Source: Burkholderiales bacterium (lineage in GTDB: Bacteria; Pseudomonadota; Gammaproteobacteria; Burkholderiales; Burkholderiaceae). Taken from it: a DNA stretch of 14,656 nt. A program made the position numbers and the translations under genes. The notes beneath the pieces are model-generated. The model ran no database searches. It worked only from the letters and a program-made list of their open reading frames with translations, and had not been told where the DNA came from. How positions within the stretch are numbered: position 1 is the first letter of the stretch; each line of letters begins with the position of its first letter. Positions 7,324 to 12,748 of the stretch are shown here, piece by piece. Where the stretch lies: positions 1-14,656 of the forward strand of contig CANBQJ010000083.1 in NCBI GenBank assembly GCA_947371645.1, in the 5' to 3' direction.

Positions 7324-7881
7324 TCAGCCCAGGGTGACGATGGTGTGGTGCTGGTTGGTGTAGATGCACAGGTCACCTGCGATCTCCAGCGATTTCTTGA
7401 CGACGTCTGCTGCGGGCAGCTCGGTGTGAGCGACCAGGGCCCGTGCCGCAGCCTGCGCATAGGCCCCGCCCGATCCGATGGCGATGATGCCGTGCTCAGG
7501 CTCCAGCACATCGCCATTGCCCGTGATGATCAGCGAGGTTTCGTGGTCGGCGACGGCCAGCATGGCCTCCAGACGGCGCAAGACGCGGTCGGTGCGCCAG
7601 TCGCGTGTCAGCTCCACCGCAGCGCGGGCCAACTGGCCCTGGTGCTTCTCCAGCTTGGCCTCGAAGCGCTCAAAGAGGGTGAAGGCGTCGGCGGTGGCGC
7701 CGGCAAAGCCGGCCAGCACCTTGTCGTGGTAAAGGGTGCGCACCTTCTTGGCGCTGGCCTTGACGACGATGTGGCCCAGGGTGACCTGGCCATCGCCGCC
7801 CATGGCGACTTGCCAGCCGGTGGGGGTCTGGCGGCGCACACTGACGATGGTGGTGCCGTGGAAGGATGCGGGTTCGCTCAT
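7324..7881 (-). CDS. hslV: ATP-dependent protease peptidase subunit HslV (ClpQ)
   Basis: This is the threonine peptidase of the two-component HslVU heat-shock protease, 185 aa. Residues 1-9 (MSEPASFHG) are a short propeptide. Autoprocessing should expose T10 of TTIVSVRR as the catalytic N-terminal threonine, as in other Burkholderiales whose HslV carries HG before TT. Other family hallmarks are [59 protein letters not shown] and [10 protein letters not shown]. The C-terminus is a few residues shorter than in E. coli. No alternative start codon lies between ATG 7881 and the catalytic Thr, so this start is firm. A sigma-32-like promoter ends only 7 bases before it. Confidence 0.97.
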   Translation of the reverse strand: MSEPASFHGTTIVSVRRQTPTGWQVAMGGDGQVTLGHIVVKASAKKVRTLYHDKVLAGFAGATADAFTLFERFEAKLEKHQGQLARAAVELTRDWRTDRVLRRLEAMLAVADHETSLIITGNGDVLEPEHGIIAIGSGGAYAQAAARALVAHTELPAADVVKKSLEIAGDLCIYTNQHHTIVTLG

Positions 7882-7888
7882 CGGGCGA

Positions 7889-7916
7889 AGGTGGGGACGG
7901 GCAGCAGCCTTTCAAG
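7889..7916 (-). promoter_or_regulatory. Predicted sigma-32 (heat-shock) promoter of hslVU
   Basis: On the - strand CTTGAAA (7916-7910) is separated by 13 bases from CCCCACCT (7896-7889). The sigma-32 consensus is CTTGAAA and CCCCATNT, so the -35 is perfect (extended as CCCCTTGAAA) and the -10 matches 7 of 8. The spacing falls in the accepted range. hslVU is heat-shock controlled in E. coli. Only 7 bases separate the -10 from ATG 7881, so the transcript would begin at or near the start codon. Confidence 0.62.
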
Positions 7917-7955
7917 GGGCCGGTCTGGCGCAGCGCGGTCAGGCCCGCTCTGGAG

Positions 7956-7973
7956 ACCCCGGCATTGCGGGGT
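7956..7973 (-). repeat. GC-rich hairpin after the STAS-like gene
   Basis: ACCCCG-GCATTG-CGGGGT forms a perfect 6-bp stem with a 6-base loop, 6 bases after the stop codon of the STAS-like gene and upstream of the hslV promoter. There is no T-run, so termination is uncertain. It may protect the 3' end of the upstream mRNA. Confidence 0.4.
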
Positions 7974-7979
7974 TGCCCG

Positions 7980-9743
7980 TCAATGGTGCGACAGCTGAAC
8001 CCGCGCGTGCTCGTTGATGCCCATGGCCCCGAAGAACAGGGCGATGAGGCGGTGCGGGTTCTTGAAGATGACCTGGCGGTCTTCGGCACGGCGCGCCAAC
8101 ACCCAGTTGAGCAGGTCGCCAGCGGCAATGAAGTCCACGCGCAACAGGTGAGCACAGTCGATTTCAAGGGTGACGCTGGCGCTCAGCTGGTCGTCCAGCT
8201 GGCCCAAGGTGTGGCCGATGTCGCCCACCAACTGGCCTGACAGGTCCAGCGACGCGACCTGGATGAACTCCACCTCGTCATCGGCCATGCGGGACTCGAC
8301 GAAACTGGTCGTGACTTCGCCGACGTGGGTCAGTGGGCGGGTCTGGGTGTGGACCACATCACTTTCGATGCGGACGCGGCACTTGACCGGCTCCCACGAC
8401 GGCGGCGATTGTTCGTAGGTCACGCAGTAGTCGATGGCGACCTCATCAAAATCAACCGGGCGGTTGATCAGGCGCAGCAGATCGAGGCGCAGCATCCACA
8501 GGCTGGGGTCGGCGTCGCGCAGGCCGGTTGGCGCGGCTTCTGCCAGCACCTGCATCAGGTGGTCGGCGCCCGTCCAGACCAGCTCTGGTGCTTCCAGGGC
8601 CCAGGACTTGATCATGGTCGACAGCTGAGCTGCGCCTTCAGGCGTGACCCGTTGCACGATCCGCCAGTCCATGGTCCAGGGGCGAGGCATCTGCAGCAGC
8701 ACGATGCGCAACTGGCCGACCGCGTCGGTGTCCAGCGACGCCGGGGCCACCCAGCCCTCGATGCTGTCGTGCTCAAAGTCAATGCTGCCTTCTGGGGTCG
8801 CGGACGTGTTCTCGAGCGTGGCCGGCCGCGTGAAGATGCCTGCGGCGTGGCGCTCCTTGCGGGCCAGGAAGGTGGCGACTTTTTCCGGGAAAGAGTACCA
8901 GTGCGGGGCCGACACGCCAAACTTTTGCGCGTAGGACACGGCCAGGTTCTCGAACTTGTGAGGCAGGTCGATGGCGCGGTAGAGGTCAAACAGCACCAGC
9001 CAGGTCTCGGGCTGCTCGTGGCGCGAGGCACCGGGTTGCACCAACTCCAGGAGGCTGCGTTCGCTCTGGTCGAAATCGGCATTGGCAAAGGCGATGACCG
9101 CCTCGTCCAGGTCGGGATCGTGCGCCACTTCGTGCACCTGCACGTCAGGATCCTGGTGCAGGCCCAGGGAAATGCCCGCATGCGCGCCGTTGGACATGCC
9201 GCGACGGCCGGCATCCAGCACCGCCTGGGAGATCTCGATGGGGCCGCTGTCGGCATCCTCTTCGCGCATCATGGGCAGCGTGGCCGGCGAGGTGAGCGTG
9301 TTGGGCGTCGTGGTGGGCATGTCCATCAGCGGGCCATGCACCGAGGACTTGGCCGCCGGTTTGTAGCCACCGGGAGGTGCCTGGCGGCTGTTGCCACCCA
9401 CCATCTGCAATTCGATCTCGTCGATCTTGGCCTTGACGGCGATGTCGGAGCGCGCGCCGTTGTGATGCGGGCGGGAGTCCGGATCGAGGTTGGACGAGCT
9501 GCCCAAAGCCAGGGCGCTGTCCTGGCTCAGGCCTTCCCGCCGAATCTTGCGCAGCATGTCGAGTTCGCGTTTGCGCACGAAGTCGTTGCGCCGCTTGCGC
9601 TCGATCATCGCCTTGATTTCGGTCTTGGCGTAGTCCCCTTCGTCAGACTCGGGAGGGGGTGCGTCCAGATCGGCCCAATCCGTGGTCGGATTGGCCACAA
9701 AGCGAACGACCTTGCGCAAAAAGCCGCTGGGGTCTTTGCTCAT
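7980..9743 (-). CDS. Uncharacterised protein with duplicated helical and STAS-like modules
   Basis: This 587-aa soluble protein is of unknown function. Residues 1-40 are acidic and Pro-rich; 40-70 form a strongly charged helix (about AMIERKRRNDFVRKREL); 70-205 are low-complexity linker. Two copies of a module follow. A helical, TPR/FimV-like segment at about 209-290 is followed by a STAS-like segment at about 331-400, and then a second helical segment at 405-455 and a second STAS-like segment at about 494-585 (VASLDLSGQLV ... LEIDCAHLLRVDFIAAGDLLNW ... LIALFFGAMGI). Residues 245-282 align without gaps to 413-450, sharing P, W, DL, R, I, P, F, A, Y, S, P and W. There is no signal peptide or membrane segment. 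It lies between dksA (59 bases away) and hslV, on the same strand. The second STAS segment resembles MlaB/anti-sigma-antagonist folds; the conserved phospho-serine cannot be assigned. The start at 9743 lacks a Shine-Dalgarno sequence. Confidence 0.75.
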   Translation of the reverse strand: MSKDPSGFLRKVVRFVANPTTDWADLDAPPPESDEGDYAKTEIKAMIERKRRNDFVRKRELDMLRKIRREGLSQDSALALGSSSNLDPDSRPHHNGARSDIAVKAKIDEIELQMVGGNSRQAPPGGYKPAAKSSVHGPLMDMPTTTPNTLTSPATLPMMREEDADSGPIEISQAVLDAGRRGMSNGAHAGISLGLHQDPDVQVHEVAHDPDLDEAVIAFANADFDQSERSLLELVQPGASRHEQPETWLVLFDLYRAIDLPHKFENLAVSYAQKFGVSAPHWYSFPEKVATFLARKERHAAGIFTRPATLENTSATPEGSIDFEHDSIEGWVAPASLDTDAVGQLRIVLLQMPRPWTMDWRIVQRVTPEGAAQLSTMIKSWALEAPELVWTGADHLMQVLAEAAPTGLRDADPSLWMLRLDLLRLINRPVDFDEVAIDYCVTYEQSPPSWEPVKCRVRIESDVVHTQTRPLTHVGEVTTSFVESRMADDEVEFIQVASLDLSGQLVGDIGHTLGQLDDQLSASVTLEIDCAHLLRVDFIAAGDLLNWVLARRAEDRQVIFKNPHRLIALFFGAMGINEHARVQLSHH

Positions 9744-9775
9744 CGGTATGGTGTGGCGAACGTCACGGTTTGCTC

Positions 9776-9785
9776 AATGTAGCCC
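9776..9785 (-). promoter_or_regulatory. Possible -10 element of the STAS-like gene
   Basis: GGGCTACATT on the - strand lies in the 59-base gap after dksA. The predicted transcript start is about 26 bases before ATG 9743. There is no convincing -35. Read-through from dksA is an alternative. Confidence 0.28.
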
Positions 9786-9802
9786 AGTCTGTTGCGGAGG
9801 GA

Positions 9803-10483
9803 TCAATCCCCGAACATCTTTTGCTTGAGTTCGCGGCGTTGCTGGGCTTCCAGCGACAGGGTGGCCGTCGGACGGGCCAGGAGGCGGCCCAGGCCAATGG
9901 GCTCACCGGTTTCGTCGCAGAAACCATATTCACCAGAGTCGATGCGGACCAGCGCTTGAGAAATCTTCTTGAGCAGCTTGCGTTCGCGGTCGCGGGTGCG
10001 GAGCTCCAGCGCGTGCTCTTCTTCGATGGTGGCGCGGTCGGCCGGGTCGGGCACGATGGAGGTGTCTTCGCGCAGGTGCTCGGTGGTCTCGCCGGCGTTG
10101 GACAGCAGGTCTTCTTTCTGCGCTTCCAGGTTGGCGCGGAAGAAGTCCAGTTGTTTGTCGTTCATGTACTCGCCGTCGGGCATGGCCAGCAACTCGGCTT
10201 CGGTGAGTTCACGGCCGGACTTGGTCTTCCAAGCGTTGGCGAGTTTGGCGTCAGCCTTGGTGGCGGTGGCGGCGGGCATGTTGGGGGTGCTGCTGGGTTT
10301 CGGTGCAGGCGCTTTGGGCGCCGGCGTGGATTTGGGGGGAGGCACAGGCGCCTCGGGCGCAGCCTCGGCGGCGACCTTGCTGGCGGCTTTCGAGGTTTTG
10401 GCCGGGGCGGCTGTCTTGGCCGACGCGCCCTTGGCGGCTGCGCTGGATGTGGCCTTGCTGGCCGATGCGGTCGTCTTTGTCAC
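9803..10483 (-). CDS. dksA: RNA polymerase-binding transcription factor DksA
   Basis: DksA binds the RNA polymerase secondary channel and, with ppGpp, reprograms transcription in the stringent response. The protein has 226 aa against 151 in E. coli. The extra length is an Ala/Lys/Pro-rich, probably disordered tail over about residues 1-80. The core begins at EYMNDKQLDFFRANLE. The coiled-coil tip is DPADRA, with D146, D149 and A151 matching the essential E. coli D71, D74 and A76. The C-terminal finger keeps only one of four zinc cysteines: C189, T192, S210 and A213 occupy the positions of E. coli C114, C117, C135 and C138. This pattern is usual for alpha- and betaproteobacterial DksA, so the gene is intact and should work without zinc. 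The GTG start is supported by AAGGAGG 5 bases upstream. It lies downstream of a COG0523 GTPase gene on the same strand. Confidence 0.95.
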   Translation of the reverse strand: MTKTTASASKATSSAAAKGASAKTAAPAKTSKAASKVAAEAAPEAPVPPPKSTPAPKAPAPKPSSTPNMPAATATKADAKLANAWKTKSGRELTEAELLAMPDGEYMNDKQLDFFRANLEAQKEDLLSNAGETTEHLREDTSIVPDPADRATIEEEHALELRTRDRERKLLKKISQALVRIDSGEYGFCDETGEPIGLGRLLARPTATLSLEAQQRRELKQKMFGD

Positions 10484-10488
10484 TGGAT

Positions 10489-10495
10489 CCTCCTT
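10489..10495 (-). promoter_or_regulatory. Strong ribosome binding site of dksA
   Basis: AAGGAGG, fully complementary to the 16S anti-Shine-Dalgarno, is 5 bases from the GTG start at 10483. It is the best site in the window, in contrast to its neighbours, and fixes the start. Confidence 0.8.
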
Positions 10496-10626
10496 ACCAC
10501 AATGCGGTATCCGCGCACGACTGCCATGCGGGAGCTGACAAGGCCGACTACTGCTTCCATGTGGGGCGCTGGTCAGTGGAGGCGTTCAAACCTGCTCTGC
10601 GTCGCGGCCCACAGGGGCCAAGGAAG

Positions 10627-10652
10627 CGCGCGGATTGTAGCCACCTTGTGGC
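10627..10652 (-). promoter_or_regulatory. Predicted dksA promoter with GC-rich discriminator
   Basis: On the - strand TACAAT (10639-10634) is followed by CCGCGCG down to the predicted start near 10627. An all-G/C discriminator is typical of promoters inhibited by ppGpp/DksA. The -35 is poor. Just upstream of the -10, GCCAC-AAG-GTGGC (10652-10640) is a perfect small palindrome that could bind a regulator. The resulting leader would be about 143 bases, and the rest of the 10496-10692 gap shows nothing else I can name. Confidence 0.42.
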
Positions 10653-10692
10653 CGATTGCGGCAGATGCTATCCCGAGAGTGTTTCAAGTGTG

Positions 10693-11730
10693 TCACGAGC
10701 AGCACTGCTCGAGGCCGGCCTTGAAGAGGTCTTGGGGCAGGTCAATGCCAATGAAGACCATTTTGCTCATCTTTGTTTCGCCGGGCGTCCACTTGGGGCC
10801 GACGTCGCTGCCCATGAGCTGGTGCACGCCCTGGAAGACCACCTTCTTGTCCATGCCACTCACCCACAGCACGCCCTTGTAGCGCAGCATCTTCGGGCCG
10901 TAGATCTGCACCATGGAGCCCAGGAAATCTTCCAGCTTGGTGGCGTTGAAGGGCTTGCTGGCCTTGAAGACGAAGGACTTCACGTCGTCGTCATGGGCGT
11001 GGTGGTGCGGGTGGTCGCAGTGCTCGCCATGTTCGTGGTCATGGTCATGGTGGTGGCCATGACCATGACCGTCTTCCTTGAGGAAGTCGGGGTCGATGTC
11101 GAGCTTGGCGTTGAGGTTGAACCCCTTGAGGTCCAGCACTTCGGCGATGGGCACGTTGCCGAAGTTCACACGCTTTTGCGGGGCGCGGGGGTTCATGTGC
11201 TTGATGCGGTGCGACAGGGCGTCCGCTTCGGCGTCGGTCACCAGGTCGGTCTTGCTCATGAAGATGACGTCGGCAAAGCCCACCTGGCGGCGCGCCTCCT
11301 GACGGTCGTCGAGCTGCTGTTGGCCATGCTTGGCGTCCACCAGGGTGACGACGGCGTCCAGCAGGTAGAGCTCGGCAATCTCGTCGTCCATGAAGAAGGT
11401 TTGCGCCACGGGGCCGGGGTCGGCGACGCCGGTGGTCTCGATGACCACGCGATCGAAGGTCAGGGCGCCGGCTTTGCGCTGCTTGGCCAGGTCGGCCAGC
11501 GTTTCGCGCAGGTCTTCGCGGATCGTGCAGCAGATGCAGCCATTGTTCATCTGGATGATCTGCTCCTCCGTGTCGGCCACGAGGATGTCGTTGTCGATGT
11601 TTTCTTCGCCGAATTCGTTTTCGATGACGGCGATGCGCTGGCCGTGTGCTTCAGACAGGACGCGCTTGAGCAGCGTGGTCTTGCCGCTGCCCAGAAAACC
11701 GGTGAGGATGGTGACAGGAATGAGGCTCAT
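10693..11730 (-). CDS. COG0523 (CobW/YjiA/ZNG family) metallochaperone GTPase
   Basis: This 345-aa G3E-family P-loop GTPase is predicted to deliver a metal, often zinc, to client proteins. Walker A is GFLGSGKT (11-18). The metal-binding CxCC motif is NGCICC (C65, C67, C68). IETTGVADP is the switch region. SKTD (159-162) takes the place of NKxD for guanine recognition. A histidine-rich loop at about 211-236 contains 14 His, several Asp and one Cys (C228), suggesting metal storage or sensing. The C-terminal CobW_C domain follows (KSFVFKASKPFNATKLEDFL ... YKGVLWV). No cobalamin genes are nearby, so the name CobW is a family label only. It precedes dksA on the same strand, with 209 bases between. 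A TACACT element ends 6 bases before ATG 11730, so the mRNA may be leaderless. Confidence 0.92.
   Translation of the reverse strand: MSLIPVTILTGFLGSGKTTLLKRVLSEAHGQRIAVIENEFGEENIDNDILVADTEEQIIQMNNGCICCTIREDLRETLADLAKQRKAGALTFDRVVIETTGVADPGPVAQTFFMDDEIAELYLLDAVVTLVDAKHGQQQLDDRQEARRQVGFADVIFMSKTDLVTDAEADALSHRIKHMNPRAPQKRVNFGNVPIAEVLDLKGFNLNAKLDIDPDFLKEDGHGHGHHHDHDHEHGEHCDHPHHHAHDDDVKSFVFKASKPFNATKLEDFLGSMVQIYGPKMLRYKGVLWVSGMDKKVVFQGVHQLMGSDVGPKWTPGETKMSKMVFIGIDLPQDLFKAGLEQCCS
11037..11070. repeat. 14-bp perfect inverted repeat within the His-loop codons
   Basis: GGTCATGGTCATGG (11037-11050) and CCATGACCATGACC (11057-11070) are exact reverse complements around the 6-base loop TGGTGG. On the coding (-) strand this encodes the Gly/His/Asp alternation at the start of the His-rich loop, and the mRNA could fold into a very stable hairpin. 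Confidence 0.85.
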
Positions 11731-11736
11731 GGGTTA

Positions 11737-11757
11737 AGTGTAGCCCTCATGTGGGCT
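11737..11757. promoter_or_regulatory. Divergent promoter region of the COG0523 gene and corC, with inverted repeat
   Basis: On the - strand GGGCTACACT gives a -10-like TACACT at 11742-11737 for the COG0523 gene. An inverted repeat AGCCC-TCATGT-GGGCT (11742-11757, CATG at its centre) abuts it. On the + strand TATTCT at 11763-11768 could be the corC -10. There is no AT-rich Zur-type palindrome. Confidence 0.35.
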
Positions 11758-11800
11758 TGCGGTATTCTTGGGGCATTGCAACCTATGGCACCCCGATTTC

Positions 11801-12748
11801 GTGTCCGATCCTGCCCCCAGTCGACCGCCGCGTGGCGAACGCAGCCACGCGGCCAATCACAAACCCCCAGGACACAAGGCCGCAGGCCGACGTGACCACC
11901 GCAGCCTGCTGGTGCGGATCGTCGAGTTCCTGCACCCTGGCCCCGATTCGGTGCCCGAACTGATTGCCACGCTCGCCGATGCGGAGCACCGCTCCGTGAT
12001 CGAACCCGAAAGCCGGGTGATGCTGGAGGGCGTGATCCGCATGGCGGGCATGACCGCCGGCGACGTCATGGTGGCCGTGCGCCGCATGGACCTGCTGGAC
12101 ATCGATTCACCTTACGACGAACTGCTGGCGCAGGTGATCGACACCGGGCATTCGCGTTTTCCGGTCTACGAGGGCAACCGCGACAACGTCATCGGCATGC
12201 TGATGGCCAAGGACCTGCTCAAGCTGCAGCGAGCGCCCGAGCTGAACCTGCGCACCCTGTTGCGCCCGGCCGAATTCGTGCCGGAGTCGAAAGGGCTCAA
12301 CGAGCTCTTGCGCGAATTCCGCAGCAACCGAGGCCACATGGCCATCGTGATCGATGAATTTGGCCGCGCGGCCGGTCTCATCACCATCGAGGATGTGCTG
12401 GAAGAGATCGTGGGCGAGATCGAAGACGAATTCGACGACGAAGACACCGAGTCCAGCATTTTCACCCTGGCCGATGGCAGCCAGCGGGTGGCGGGCGATG
12501 CGGCCATCGCGTCGGTCAATGAGGTCTTTGGTGCTTCACTGCCTGAAGAAGACTTCGACACCATTGGTGGCCTGGTCGCCCAGGAGCTGGGGCGCGTGCC
12601 GCGCCGTGGTGAGAGTGTCGAGGTCGGCGGGCTGCGCTTTGGCGTGATGCTGGCCCGCGGAGGTGCTGTGCGCTGGTTCAAGGTGGCGCGTGTGGAGGGC
12701 CCTGAGGCCTTGGCAGAGGCGCCTATGGTGAACGGGTCCGGCGCGTGA
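11801..12748 (+). CDS. corC: CorC/HlyC-type CBS-domain protein (YbeX)
   Basis: This cytosolic 315-aa protein belongs to the CorC family, linked to Mg2+/Co2+ efflux in Salmonella and to ribosome or membrane homeostasis in E. coli (YbeX). After a basic N-terminus (SDPAPSRPPRGERS ... HRSLL) and a conserved helix (PELIATLADAEHRSVIEPESRVMLEGVIRM), there are two CBS domains at about 85-145 (SRFPVYEGNRDNVIGMLMAKDLL) and 150-210 (MAIVIDEFGRAAGLITIEDVLEEIVGEI). A FAD-linked/CorC_HlyC transporter-associated domain makes up the C-terminus (DGSQRVAGDAAIASVNE ... DFDTIGGLVAQELGRVPRRG). GTG 11801 is chosen because MSDP-S/A-P begins many relatives; the frame is open to a TTG at 11768. It has no Shine-Dalgarno sequence. 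Its stop overlaps the lnt start by 4 bases, the same pairing as ybeX-lnt in E. coli. Confidence 0.92.
   Translation: MSDPAPSRPPRGERSHAANHKPPGHKAAGRRDHRSLLVRIVEFLHPGPDSVPELIATLADAEHRSVIEPESRVMLEGVIRMAGMTAGDVMVAVRRMDLLDIDSPYDELLAQVIDTGHSRFPVYEGNRDNVIGMLMAKDLLKLQRAPELNLRTLLRPAEFVPESKGLNELLREFRSNRGHMAIVIDEFGRAAGLITIEDVLEEIVGEIEDEFDDEDTESSIFTLADGSQRVAGDAAIASVNEVFGASLPEEDFDTIGGLVAQELGRVPRRGESVEVGGLRFGVMLARGGAVRWFKVARVEGPEALAEAPMVNGSGA

Noticed and set aside
6387..7337. 316-codon open frame on the + strand opposite hslU
   Set aside because: It is a pure antisense shadow of the strongly conserved hslU.
8325..9782. 485-codon open frame on the + strand opposite the STAS-like gene
   Set aside because: The - strand frame has sensible hydrophobic patterning, a charged helix and an internal duplication. 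The + strand product is Gly/Arg/Val/His-rich without motifs.
9842..9922. dksA as a damaged gene because of the broken zinc finger
   Set aside because: The C/T/S/A pattern is typical of alpha- and betaproteobacterial DksA, and the coiled-coil tip DPADRA is intact.
11731..11800. Zur box for the COG0523 gene
   Set aside because: There is no AT-rich GTTATA-like palindrome in the intergenic region.
10303..11895. 530-codon open frame on the + strand opposite dksA and the COG0523 gene
   Set aside because: It is antisense to two genes with clear motifs, and its product looks like a shadow translation (Val, His, Leu runs).
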